From NCBI RefSeq assembly GCF_014648695.1, contig NZ_BMRP01000015.1, positions 33,924 to 97,923 on the forward strand: a DNA stretch of 64,000 bases, written 5' to 3'. Origin of the DNA: Streptomyces albospinus. Lineage in GTDB: Bacteria > Actinomycetota > Actinomycetes > Streptomycetales > Streptomycetaceae. A program made the position numbers and the translations under genes. The notes under the pieces are model-generated. The model saw nothing but the letters and a program-made list of their open reading frames with translations, had not been told where the DNA came from and made no database searches. Positions 25,874 through 33,796 of this stretch are shown piece after piece. Positions within the stretch are counted from its first letter, which is position 1, and every line of letters begins with the position of its first letter.

Positions 25874-26770
25874 TCAACCGGTGCCGCGGAAGAACTCTCC
25901 CAGCAGTGCGGCGGTGCGGTCCGGTGCTTCCTCCGGGACGTAGTGGTCGCAGGGCAGGGCCTCACCGCGTACGTCGTGCGCGTAGCCACGCCAGACCCCG
26001 AGGACGTCGTAGTGGCGGCCGACGAAGCTGTGCTCTCCCCACAGTGCCAGCAGGGGTGCCGCCACCTTCCGGCCTGCGGTGAAGTCCGCGTCGTCGTGGA
26101 CCAGGTCGATGGACGCGGCAGCCCGGTAGTCCTCGCAGGAGGCGTGGATGGCCGCGGGGTCGGAGAAGCAGCGCACGTATTCCCGCAGGGCGGCCTCGGA
26201 GTACGGGGTGCCGCCGTGGTGACGGGCGCCCATGCGGGACCGGATCCAGAATTCCGGGTCGTTGCCGATGAGCCGCTCGGGGATGCCGTGGCCGGCGGTG
26301 AGGAAGAACCAGTGGTAGTAGCCGTGCGCGAAGTCGGCGTCGGCGTGCTCGTAGGCGTGGCGCGTCGGGACGATGTCCAGGACCGCCAGGGCACGGACGG
26401 CGTCGGGGTGGTCGAGGGTGAGGCGGTGGGCGACGCGGCCACCGCGGTCGTGTCCGGCGACGGCGAAGCGCTCGAAGCCCAGCGCGCGCATCACCAGGAG
26501 CTGGTCGCGCGCCATCTCGCGCTTGGCGTAGGGCAGATGGCGGGCGTCGGAGGGCGGTTTGTCGCTGTCGCCGTAGCCGCGCAGATCGGTGAGGACCACG
26601 GTGTGGGTGGCCGCGAGCCGCGGGGCGAGGTGGTGCCAGATCAGATGGGTCTGCGGATAGCCGTGCAGGAGGAGGAGCGGTGGCCCTTCGCCGGCGGTCC
26701 GCACCGCGATCCGTACGCCGTCGGCGTCGACCGTGCGGCGGGTGAAGGAGTCGGGCAGCAGAGCGGTCAT
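25874..26770 (-). CDS. Alpha/beta hydrolase, haloacetate-dehalogenase-like
   Basis: A 298-residue alpha/beta-hydrolase close to fluoroacetate/haloacetate dehalogenases. The nucleophile elbow is GHDRGGRVAHR with Asp108 rather than serine. The oxyanion segment is HGYPQ (36-40), and the carboxylate-binding arginines correspond to Arg109 and Arg112. The later YYHWFF block carries the His-Trp pair that holds the halide in this family. A terminal CDHYVPEE gives the catalytic histidine. Epoxide hydrolysis is the alternative. The start at 26770 fits the family. It is divergent from a LysR regulator whose presumed site lies between them. Confidence 0.85.
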   Translation of the reverse strand: MTALLPDSFTRRTVDADGVRIAVRTAGEGPPLLLLHGYPQTHLIWHHLAPRLAATHTVVLTDLRGYGDSDKPPSDARHLPYAKREMARDQLLVMRALGFERFAVAGHDRGGRVAHRLTLDHPDAVRALAVLDIVPTRHAYEHADADFAHGYYHWFFLTAGHGIPERLIGNDPEFWIRSRMGARHHGGTPYSEAALREYVRCFSDPAAIHASCEDYRAAASIDLVHDDADFTAGRKVAAPLLALWGEHSFVGRHYDVLGVWRGYAHDVRGEALPCDHYVPEEAPDRTAALLGEFFRGTG

Positions 26771-26827
26771 GGCCCGATCCCAGCACCGCCGGGCAGGCCC
26801 GTCCAAGACCGATTGCCGACAACGCAG

Positions 26828-26842
26828 ATAGGCGCGGCCTAT
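26828..26842. promoter_or_regulatory. LysR site copy 1: ATAGG-N5-CCTAT
   Basis: ATAGGCGCGGCCTAT is a perfect 5-5-5 palindrome, extended by one base pair each side (G/C). It lies between the divergent hydrolase and LysR starts. It fits the T-N11-A form of LysR sites. An identical-arm copy lies on the other side of the LysR gene. Confidence 0.75.
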
Positions 26843-26876
26843 CACCGGTGGACCGCCACGTACGGTGGGACGCATC

Positions 26877-27767
26877 ATGGACGTCCGGCAGCTCGAATAC
26901 TTCCTGGCGGTGGTGGACCACGGCGGGTTCAACCGGGCCGCCGCCGCGCTGTACCTGTCTCAGCCTTCGCTGTCGCAGGCCATCCGCACGCTGGAACGGG
27001 ACCTGGGCAGCGAGCTGTTCCACCGCATCGGCCGCCGGGCCGTGCTCACCGAGGCCGGCACCGCGCTGATCGAGCCCGCCCGGACCGCGGTGCGCGGTCT
27101 GAAACTGGCGCGCGCGAGCGTCGAGGCGGTGCACGGCCTGCGCGGCGGGCGGATCGACATCGCCGCGATGCCCTCCCAGGCGATCGAGCCGCTGACCGGG
27201 ATGATCCGGCGCTTCGCCACGGCGCACCCCCAGGTCTCCGTCGCGGTGCGAGCCGCGTTCACCGCCCAGGACGCCGCACAGATGGTGCGTACCGGAGTGT
27301 CCGAGCTCGGGCTGCTGGCCGGGCCCCGGGACCTGCCGCTGCGGGACGTGGAGATCCATCCCCTGGCGCGGCAGCGGTTCGTGCTGCTCTGCCCGCCCGA
27401 CGGGCCCTTCCCGCCGGGTGCCGCCGTCCACCGGGAGCAGCTGGCCGGAGCGCGGCTGATCGTGGGGCAGCCGGGCACCGGTATGCGCGGGTACGTGGAC
27501 GAGCTGCGCGCCCGGGGCGTCGATCTGACGACGGTGGTGGAGGTCGAGCACCGGGTGGCGATCCTGCCGCTGGTCCTGGCCGGGGTCGGCCTGGCCGTGG
27601 TGACCGACGCCTGGCGCCCCCTCGCCGAGCGGACGGGGCTCTCGGTGCTGGCCCTGGAACCCGCCACCGGCCTGGACGTCTGCCTCATCAGCCGCCGCAC
27701 CGCGCTGACCCCCGCCGCACGCGCCTTCCTGGAGAACGCCGCACCCGCGGACGGCGCCGCCCCGTAG
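26877..27767 (+). CDS. LysR-family regulator
   Basis: A 296-residue LysR-type regulator. The winged helix-turn-helix is at residues 1-60 (LEYFLAVVDHGGFNRAAAAL followed by SQPSLSQAIRTLE as the recognition helix), and the periplasmic-binding-like co-inducer domain fills residues 90-290. The ATG at 26877 gives the classic MDVRQLEYF start. It lies between a haloacetate-dehalogenase-like gene (divergent) and a tartrate/malate dehydrogenase gene (same strand). The same palindrome occurs at both flanks, so it probably controls both with a carboxylic acid as co-inducer. Confidence 0.92.
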   Translation: MDVRQLEYFLAVVDHGGFNRAAAALYLSQPSLSQAIRTLERDLGSELFHRIGRRAVLTEAGTALIEPARTAVRGLKLARASVEAVHGLRGGRIDIAAMPSQAIEPLTGMIRRFATAHPQVSVAVRAAFTAQDAAQMVRTGVSELGLLAGPRDLPLRDVEIHPLARQRFVLLCPPDGPFPPGAAVHREQLAGARLIVGQPGTGMRGYVDELRARGVDLTTVVEVEHRVAILPLVLAGVGLAVVTDAWRPLAERTGLSVLALEPATGLDVCLISRRTALTPAARAFLENAAPADGAAP

Positions 27768-27783
27768 GGCACCGGCCCCTCGG

Positions 27784-27798
27784 ATAGGCAGTCCCTAT
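27784..27798. promoter_or_regulatory. LysR site copy 2: ATAGG-N5-CCTAT
   Basis: ATAGGCAGTCCCTAT repeats the arms and spacing of the site at 26828 with a different centre. It lies 17 bp after the LysR stop and about 60 bp before the dehydrogenase start, in a promoter position. Confidence 0.75.
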
Positions 27799-27856
27799 AA
27801 GACCGATGGTCAGAGAGACTTGGACGCCGCCGGCCGCGGATTGCTGCAATCACCCC

Positions 27857-28954
27857 ATGACCAAGGAATCCCGCGATCACCGCACGGCCGGCCACGGCAC
27901 ACCCGACCACCGCATCGCGCTGATCCCCGGCGACGGCATCGGCACCGAGGTGATCCCCGCCGCCCGCCGGGTGCTGGACGCCGTCGCCGTCCGGCACCGC
28001 CTCTCCCTCACCTACGACACCTTCGACTGGTCCTGCGCCCGCTACCTCCGCGACGGCGCGATGATGCCCGAGGACGGCCTGGAGACGCTGCGCGGATACG
28101 ACGCGATCCTGCTCGGCGCCGTCGGCTCCCCCGAGGTCCCCGACCATGTGTCGCTGTGGGGGCTGCTGATCCCGATCCGCCGCGGCTTCCAGCAGTACGT
28201 CAACCTGCGCCCGGTGCGGGTCTTCGAAGGGGTGCCCAGCCCGGTCCGGGGCGCCGAGCCGGGCGCCGTCGACTTCGTCGTCGTCCGCGAGAACGTCGAG
28301 GGCGAATACGGCGAGATCGGCGGACGCCTCAACCGCGGCCTCCCCGGCGAACTGGCCGTCCAGGAAGCCGTCTTCACCCGCACCGGGGTCAGCCGGATCG
28401 TGGACTACGCCTTCACCCTCGCCGGCCGGCGCGGCGGCACGCTCACCTCCGCGACCAAATCCAACGGCATCATCCACACCATGCCGTTCTGGGACGAGAT
28501 CGTCGCCGAACACGCCGCCGGACACCCGCAGGTGGCGTGGCACCAGGAGCACATCGACGCCCTCGCCGCCAAGTTCGTACTGGACCCGGCCCGCTTCGAC
28601 GTGGTGGTTGCCTCCAACCTCTTCGGCGACATCCTCAGCGACCTGGCCGCCGCGGTCGCCGGCAGCATCGGGATCGCCCCGGCCGCCAACCTCAACCCCG
28701 AACGCGTCTTCCCCTCCATGTTCGAGCCGGTCCACGGCTCCGCCCCCGACATCGCCGGCCGCGGCATAGCCAACCCGCTCGGCGCGATCTGGTCCGCCGC
28801 GATGATGCTCGACCACCTCGGCCACGCCGCAGCCGCCACCCGCATCACCGACGCCATCGCCGCGGCCCTGGCCACCACCCCCGTCCGCACCCCGGACCTG
28901 GGAGGCAGCGCGACCACCGACGCCTTCACCGACACCGTGATCTCGCTGCTGTGA
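27857..28954 (+). CDS. Tartrate/D-malate dehydrogenase family
   Basis: A 365-residue beta-hydroxyacid oxidative decarboxylase of the isopropylmalate/isocitrate dehydrogenase superfamily, closest in pattern to tartrate dehydrogenase/D-malate dehydrogenase. Landmarks are IALIPGDGIGTEV (about 20-32), FDWSCARYLRDGAMMPEDGL, GAVGSPEVPDHVSLWGLL and the metal-binding SNLFGDILSD. The enzyme would act on D-malate, tartrate or a related 2-hydroxyacid with NAD and a divalent metal. The ATG at 27857 follows the LysR gene by 89 bp. Copy 2 of the LysR site lies in its promoter, so induction by the substrate acid is likely. Confidence 0.88.
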   Translation: MTKESRDHRTAGHGTPDHRIALIPGDGIGTEVIPAARRVLDAVAVRHRLSLTYDTFDWSCARYLRDGAMMPEDGLETLRGYDAILLGAVGSPEVPDHVSLWGLLIPIRRGFQQYVNLRPVRVFEGVPSPVRGAEPGAVDFVVVRENVEGEYGEIGGRLNRGLPGELAVQEAVFTRTGVSRIVDYAFTLAGRRGGTLTSATKSNGIIHTMPFWDEIVAEHAAGHPQVAWHQEHIDALAAKFVLDPARFDVVVASNLFGDILSDLAAAVAGSIGIAPAANLNPERVFPSMFEPVHGSAPDIAGRGIANPLGAIWSAAMMLDHLGHAAAATRITDAIAAALATTPVRTPDLGGSATTDAFTDTVISLL

Positions 28955-28992
28955 GAGCGCCGGCCGGGCCGCTCTCCTGCCAGTACGGCAGG
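28953..28992. terminator. Two adjacent hairpins between convergent genes
   Basis: GAGAGCG pairs with CGCTCTC around a ten-base GC-rich loop (28953-28976). CCTGCC pairs with GGCAGG around AGTAC (28976-28992). They lie at the stop of the dehydrogenase and before the end of the opposing aminotransferase gene, as a back-to-back terminator pair. Confidence 0.6.
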
Positions 28993-29012
28993 CGAGGGCC
29001 CGGCCGTACCGC

Positions 29013-30296
29013 TCACGCCGCCCGGCCGGCCTCCAACAGCCGCTCCACCGCGGCCAGTTCCACGCACAGGGCGAGCCCCTCCACCGCGTCGCCGACCTCC
29101 GCCAGGCCGGGGTAGCTCGGGGCGAGGCGGATGTTGCGGTCCCGCGGGTCCTTCCCGTGCGGGAAGGTGGCACCGGCGGGCGTGAGCGCGATCCCCGCGT
29201 CACCGGCCAGCTCCACCACGCGGGCCGCGCAACCGTCCAGGACGTCCAGGCTCACGAAGTAGCCTCCCTGCGGGCGGGTCCAGGACGCGACCCCGGCGTC
29301 CCCGAGCCGCTTCTCCAGGACCGCGTCGATCAGTTCGAACTTGGGCCGCAGCAGCTCGGCATGGCGCTCCATGTGGGCCCGTACGGCCGCGGCGTCGGGC
29401 AGGAAGCGGGCGTGCCGCAGCTGGTTGATCTTGTCCGGGCCGATCGTCCGCTTCGAGAAGTGGCCGAGCAGCCAGGAGACGTTGGCGGGCGAGGATCCGA
29501 AGAAGGCCACACCACTGCCGGCCATGGTGATCTTCGAGGTCGAGCCGAAGACGAACACCCGGTCCGGGTGGCCGTGTTCCGCGCTCAGACTCAGGACGTC
29601 GGCGAGCGGCGCGCCCTCGCCGACGTGGTGCACCGCGTAGGCGTTGTCCCAGAAGACCCGGAAGTCCGGGGCGGCCGTCTCCATGGCGGCCAGCCGCCGT
29701 ACGGTCTCGGGTGCGTAGCAGACACCGGTCGGGTTGCTGTACTTCGGTACGCACCAGATGCCCTTGACCCGTTCCTCGGCGACGAGCCGTTCCACCTCGT
29801 CCATGTCGGGGCCGTCCGCGGTCATCGGCACCGGGATCATGTCGATGCCGAGCTTCTCGCACAGCGCGAAGTGCCGGTCGTAGCCGGGCACCGGGCAGAG
29901 CATGGCCGTACGCCCCTCCCGCGGCCAGGGTGCCGGGGCACCGGGCAGGCCGAACAGGACGGCATCCACCACGCATTCGTACATCAGCTCAAGGCTGGAG
30001 TTGCCGAAGGCGACCAGCTGGTCCACCGGCACCTGCAACGGGCCGGAGAACGCCGCCCGGAGTTCGGGCAGCCCCTGGAGTCCGCCGTAGTTGCGGCCGT
30101 CGGTGCCGTCCTGTGCGGTGTGCCCGTCCGGGCCCGGCAGGCTCAGCAGGGGCCGCGACAGCTCCAGTTGCTCGGCGGCGGGCTTGCCGCGGGTCAGGTT
30201 CAGGGACAGGCCACGGTCCTTGAGACGGCCGTGCTCGTCGTGAAGGACGGCGAGTCGGGTGGAGAGCTCGGTGTGCGCAAGCGTCGTCAGATCCAT
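29013..30296 (-). CDS. PLP aminotransferase, class I (aspartate-type)
   Basis: A 427-residue aminotransferase of the AspT subgroup found in actinobacteria (fold type I). The PLP lysine is Lys255 in FGSTSKITMAGSG. YSNPTGVCY and FWDNAYAVHH give the Asn and Asp/Tyr that hold PLP. The final arginine-containing block is RNIRLAPSYP. Transfer of the amino group between aspartate (or another amino acid) and 2-oxoglutarate is expected. The ATG at 30296 is preferred over 30305 because AAGGA lies eight bases upstream of the former. It is divergent from a cytochrome P450 gene. Confidence 0.88.
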   Translation of the reverse strand: MDLTTLAHTELSTRLAVLHDEHGRLKDRGLSLNLTRGKPAAEQLELSRPLLSLPGPDGHTAQDGTDGRNYGGLQGLPELRAAFSGPLQVPVDQLVAFGNSSLELMYECVVDAVLFGLPGAPAPWPREGRTAMLCPVPGYDRHFALCEKLGIDMIPVPMTADGPDMDEVERLVAEERVKGIWCVPKYSNPTGVCYAPETVRRLAAMETAAPDFRVFWDNAYAVHHVGEGAPLADVLSLSAEHGHPDRVFVFGSTSKITMAGSGVAFFGSSPANVSWLLGHFSKRTIGPDKINQLRHARFLPDAAAVRAHMERHAELLRPKFELIDAVLEKRLGDAGVASWTRPQGGYFVSLDVLDGCAARVVELAGDAGIALTPAGATFPHGKDPRDRNIRLAPSYPGLAEVGDAVEGLALCVELAAVERLLEAGRAA

Positions 30297-30459
30297 GTCC
30301 GCCATCCTTCTTCAGGTACGCGATCGGCGCGCAGGTAATAAGGCGCGGGGCTGCACGGGGAGGCCGACGGGTCCGGATGGCGGTGCGGGGGTGCCGGTCG
30401 CGGGTCGGGGAAAACCCGGGTGTTGCGGGGCGCCGCCGGCTGCCATGATGGTGCACCCG

Positions 30460-31659
30460 ATGACACCGCACACCACCACCCCAGCCCTCAGCCGGCCCTT
30501 CGACGAGAGCTCCTTCCACGACCCGTACCCCACCTACGCACGCCTCCGCAGCGAAGGCCCGGTCCACCACATCGCCCTGCCCGACGGGTCCCCGGTCTGG
30601 CTCGTCACCCGCGAGGAAGACGTCCGCGCAGGACTCACCGACGCACGCCTGTCGGTGAACAAGGCGCACTCCCGCAACGGCTACCAGGGCTTCTCCCTGC
30701 CGCCCGCCCTGGATGCCAACCTCCTCAACATCGACCCCGCCGATCACTTACGGCTGCGCCGACTGGTCTCCAAGGGCTTCACGCCGCGGCACACCGAACG
30801 CCTGCGGGCACGCGTCGTCACGGCCGCCCACCGCCTCGCGGACGAACTCGCCGAGCTGGCACACGCCGACCTCGTCAAGGCGTTCGCCAACCCCCTCCCC
30901 CTGGTCGTCATCGGCGACCTGCTGGCCGTCCCCGAAGCCGACCGCAGCACGTTCTCCGGCTGGGTCGGCGCGATGTTCGCACCCGATTACCCCGGCCACA
31001 CCGCCGACGCCATCGCCCACATCCACCGCTACCTCGTCGACCTCATCGCCACCCGCCGCGCCCACCCCTCGGACGACATGCTGTCCTCGCTGATCGCCGC
31101 CCGGGACGACGAAGACCGCCTCAGCGAGAACGAGTTGGTATCCCTCGCCTTCCTGATCCTCATGACGGGCAGCGAGTCCGCCCAGCACGTCATCAGCGGC
31201 GGCATGCTCACCCTGCTCCGCCACCCCGAACAGCGGGACGAGCTGCGGGCCCGACCGGAGCTGATGCCGCAGGCCGTCGAGGAGCTGCTGCGCTACGCCC
31301 ATCCCAACCAGATGGCCATCCGCCGCTTCCCCACCGAGCCCGTCGACATCGCCGGCACCCGCATCCCGCCGGGCGACACCGTGCTGCTGTGCCTCGCGTC
31401 CGCGCACCGCGATCCCGCTCGCTACCCCGACCCGGACCGCTTCGACATCCACCGGGAGGGCACGGCACAGCTGGCCCTCGGCCACGGCATCCACTACTGC
31501 CTCGGCGCGCCGCTGGTCCGGCTGGAGATCAGCACCGCACTCACCACCCTGCTGCACCGGTTTCCCCGGTTGCGGCTGGCGGTGCCCGAGGACCAGTTGG
31601 AATGGCGCGCGTCCTTCCGCTCCCACGCGTTGCGGCGCCTGCCCGTGGCCACCCGATGA
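30460..31659 (+). CDS. Cytochrome P450
   Basis: A 399-residue class I bacterial P450. The heme loop is LGHGIHYCLGAPLVRLE with Cys347 as ligand; the first residue is Leu where Phe is usual. The K-helix E-x-x-R is EELLR. The I-helix reads MTGSESAQH, so serine replaces the usual threonine in the oxygen-activation groove. ATGs at 30445, 30448 and 30460 are all in frame; 30460 gives the common N-terminus, but none has a good ribosome site. It has no ferredoxin neighbour. It is divergent from the aminotransferase; the substrate is unknown. A tandem repeat array follows. Confidence 0.9.
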   Translation: MTPHTTTPALSRPFDESSFHDPYPTYARLRSEGPVHHIALPDGSPVWLVTREEDVRAGLTDARLSVNKAHSRNGYQGFSLPPALDANLLNIDPADHLRLRRLVSKGFTPRHTERLRARVVTAAHRLADELAELAHADLVKAFANPLPLVVIGDLLAVPEADRSTFSGWVGAMFAPDYPGHTADAIAHIHRYLVDLIATRRAHPSDDMLSSLIAARDDEDRLSENELVSLAFLILMTGSESAQHVISGGMLTLLRHPEQRDELRARPELMPQAVEELLRYAHPNQMAIRRFPTEPVDIAGTRIPPGDTVLLCLASAHRDPARYPDPDRFDIHREGTAQLALGHGIHYCLGAPLVRLEISTALTTLLHRFPRLRLAVPEDQLEWRASFRSHALRRLPVATR

Positions 31660-31686
31660 ACCACCACCGGTAGCTCCGGAGCCACG

Positions 31687-31782
31687 GAGTGACGGACTCC
31701 CGGAGCGATGGACTCGTGGAGTGATGGACTCGCGGAGTGATGGACTCGCGGAGTGATGGACTCGCGGAGTCACCGACTGGGG
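31687..31782. repeat. Six 16-bp tandem repeats with hairpin arms
   Basis: The unit GAGTGATGGACTCGCG occurs three times exactly (31719-31766), with two diverged copies before and one after. Within each unit GAGT pairs with ACTC, and across units GACTC-GCG-GAGTC forms another palindrome, so the array can fold in two registers. It starts 28 bp after the P450 stop, before the next promoter. Confidence 0.85.
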
Positions 31783-31881
31783 CAATCAGGCAGTGACGCA
31801 CCACCGGACCGCCCGGCCAACGCTCACGTCAGCCACCGAAAACCAGCGCACACGCACCGAAGGAAGAGGGAAGGGAGCCGC

Positions 31882-32349
31882 ATGGACGCCGAGCAGGCCC
31901 GTGCCCGTATCGCCGCCATCCGCGCAGCCGGCGGGAAGGTGACCACCGATGAACTGGACGACCTGTGGGCGGCCCTGGAGCCGGTGCGCCCCGAGGACAT
32001 CCTCGGCCCGTGGAAGGGCAGCGCATTCGTCACCGGGCACCGCGTCGAGGGCCTGCTGGAGGCCGCCAACTGGCATGGCAAGAACTTCCGTTCCCCTTCC
32101 GACGTCCAGCCGCTGATCTGCCGCGGTCCGGACGGGGAGCTGTTCTCCGACGTCGCGGCGGGCAACGGCGAGGCCAGCCTGTGGATGGTCGAATTCCGCG
32201 GGGAGTCGACCGCCTCGATGGTCTACGACGGCCGGCCCGTCATCGACCACTTCAAGCGCATCGACGACGCCACGCTCCTGGGCGTGATGAACGGCAAGGA
32301 CGTCCTCGACGACGGCCGGCACTTCTACTTCCTCCTCGACCGCGACTGA
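31882..32349 (+). CDS. DUF4334 / GXWXG-motif protein
   Basis: A 155-residue protein of the DUF4334 type, with the GXWXG-like motif LGPWKGSAF (about residues 41-49) and a conserved NWHGKNF and MVYDGRPVIDHFKRID pattern. The ATG at 31882 is supported by AAGGGAG upstream. The function is unknown; the family is thought to be a small beta-barrel binding domain. It is followed after 90 bp by an alcohol dehydrogenase gene on the same strand and may form a two-gene unit with it. Confidence 0.82.
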   Translation: MDAEQARARIAAIRAAGGKVTTDELDDLWAALEPVRPEDILGPWKGSAFVTGHRVEGLLEAANWHGKNFRSPSDVQPLICRGPDGELFSDVAAGNGEASLWMVEFRGESTASMVYDGRPVIDHFKRIDDATLLGVMNGKDVLDDGRHFYFLLDRD

Positions 32350-32439
32350 CCGAGTTCCGCACACCGATCCGCAGGCCGATCCGCAGGCCGCACCGCGGCT
32401 CCTGCTCCCCCACCCCGGCGACCCACACCCAAGGAACCC

Positions 32440-33537
32440 ATGCGTATCCAGGCCGCTCTCGTCGAGTCCCCCGGCGGGCCGTTCACCGTCCACGACGACC
32501 TCGTCATCGCCGAACCGCGCCCGGACGAGATCCTGGTCAGAATGACGGCGGCGGGCATCTGCCACACCGACCTCAGCGCCCGGCAGAACTGGCCCGCGGA
32601 GCGCAGCCCGATGGTCTTCGGCCACGAAGGCGCGGGCGTCGTCGAGGCCGTGGGCGACGAGGTCACCACCGTCCGCCCCGGCGACAGCGTCGCTCTGAGC
32701 TACCGCAGTTGCAGCACCTGCGGGCAGTGCAGCACCCGCCACCCGGCCTACTGCGAGACCGGCATCCTCGCCCTCAATGCCAGTGGCGCGCGGCCGGACG
32801 GCACCTCTCCGCTCGCCCGTGCCAACGGCGACACCGTCTACGGCAACTTCTTCGGCCAGTCCGCCTTCGCCAGCCACGCCATCGCGCACCGGAGCAATGT
32901 CGTCAGGGTCCCCGCCGACCTGCCGCCCGCGATCGCCGCGCCGCTCGGCTGCGGCGTCCAGACCGGTGTCGGTACGGTCCTCAACGTGCTGCGTCCGCCC
33001 AAGGGATCGACCGTGGCGGTCTTCGGCACCGGCAGCGTCGGCCTCAGCTCCGTCATGGCCGCGGTCGCCGAGGGCTGTGCCGTCATCGCCGTCGACCCGC
33101 TTCCGGCCCGCCGCGCCAAGGCCCTGGAATTCGGCGCCAGCGCGGCCGTCGACCCCGCCGCCGGCGATGTTGCCGAGGCCGTCCGGGACCATTCCGACGG
33201 CGGGCCCCACTACGCCGTCGACACCACCGGACAGGCCGAGGTGATCTCCCAGGCCATCACCGCGCTGCGCCGGCGCGGCGCCCTGGCCCTGGTCGGCATC
33301 GGGGGCCGGGCCACGTTCGACATCATGACCGTGATGACCAAGGGCCTCCAGATCCACGGAGTGATCGAAGGCGACGCCCGGCCTGCCGAGTTCATCCCGC
33401 ACCTCGTCGCGCTCCACCGCGAGGGCAAGCTCCCCCTCCACGACATCATCACCGAGTTCCCCTTCGCCGAGATCGAGAGCGCCGCACAGGCCGCCTCCGC
33501 CGGCGAGGTCATCAAACCCGTGCTCCGCTTCGCCTGA
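32440..33537 (+). CDS. NAD-dependent aryl/benzyl-type alcohol dehydrogenase
   Basis: A 365-residue zinc alcohol dehydrogenase close to benzyl-alcohol/aryl-alcohol dehydrogenases. The catalytic zinc site is ICHTD (about 40-44) and GHEGAGVVE (about 62-70). The lobe segment CSTCGQCSTRHPAYC keeps all four structural-zinc cysteines. The NAD loop is VFGTGSVGLSSV followed by an acidic D at the end of the next strand (VIAVD), which favours NAD over NADP. The ATG at 32440 follows the DUF4334 gene by 90 bp. The substrate class is inferred from family resemblance only. Confidence 0.88.
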   Translation: MRIQAALVESPGGPFTVHDDLVIAEPRPDEILVRMTAAGICHTDLSARQNWPAERSPMVFGHEGAGVVEAVGDEVTTVRPGDSVALSYRSCSTCGQCSTRHPAYCETGILALNASGARPDGTSPLARANGDTVYGNFFGQSAFASHAIAHRSNVVRVPADLPPAIAAPLGCGVQTGVGTVLNVLRPPKGSTVAVFGTGSVGLSSVMAAVAEGCAVIAVDPLPARRAKALEFGASAAVDPAAGDVAEAVRDHSDGGPHYAVDTTGQAEVISQAITALRRRGALALVGIGGRATFDIMTVMTKGLQIHGVIEGDARPAEFIPHLVALHREGKLPLHDIITEFPFAEIESAAQAASAGEVIKPVLRFA

Positions 33538-33634
33538 GACCGCGTCACATGCCGGGCACCCGGTTGCGCGCGGCAGCCATGCCGGCCAGGAAACTCGACG
33601 GCGTGTGCGCGCAGCCCGGTGCTAGGTTTCGCCC

Positions 33635-33661
33635 ATGGCAGTAGGCAGCCTTTTCCTCTGA
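33635..33661 (+). CDS. Leader peptide MAVGSLFL upstream of ere-like gene
   Basis: An eight-codon ORF (Met-Ala-Val-Gly-Ser-Leu-Phe-Leu-stop) lies 136 bp upstream of the erythromycin-esterase gene. TAGGTT at 33623-33628 just upstream looks like an actinomycete -10 box, which would place the transcript start at or next to the ATG (leaderless). Short hydrophobic leader peptides of this size are used by ribosome-targeting-drug resistance genes to sense stalled ribosomes. There is no direct proof that it is translated. Confidence 0.5.
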   Translation: MAVGSLFL

Positions 33662-33679
33662 CGAGGTTCTTCGGCAGAC

Positions 33680-33717
33680 GCAGCACACCGCCGGCTCGGT
33701 AGCCCGGTGTCGGCTGC
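33680..33717 (+). promoter_or_regulatory. Nested hairpin, candidate attenuator
   Basis: GCAGC-ACACCG-(CC)-GGCT pairs with AGCC-CGGTGT-(CG)-GCTGC around a CGGT loop. That gives 15 base pairs with two small bulges. It begins 18 bases after the leader stop codon, where a stalled ribosome could alter folding, and ends about 80 bases before the esterase start. It may act as a transcription or translation attenuator. Confidence 0.55.
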
Positions 33718-33796
33718 GCCTGCGCGTCCGCCCCGTTGCTGCGTCCGCGCACCGCGGACGATCAGCCGTCCTGAACCTCCGTGCGGAGAAACGAGA

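Noticed and set aside
31687..31782. A CRISPR array
   Set aside because: The units are 16 bp and directly abut with no unique spacers, and there are no cas genes.
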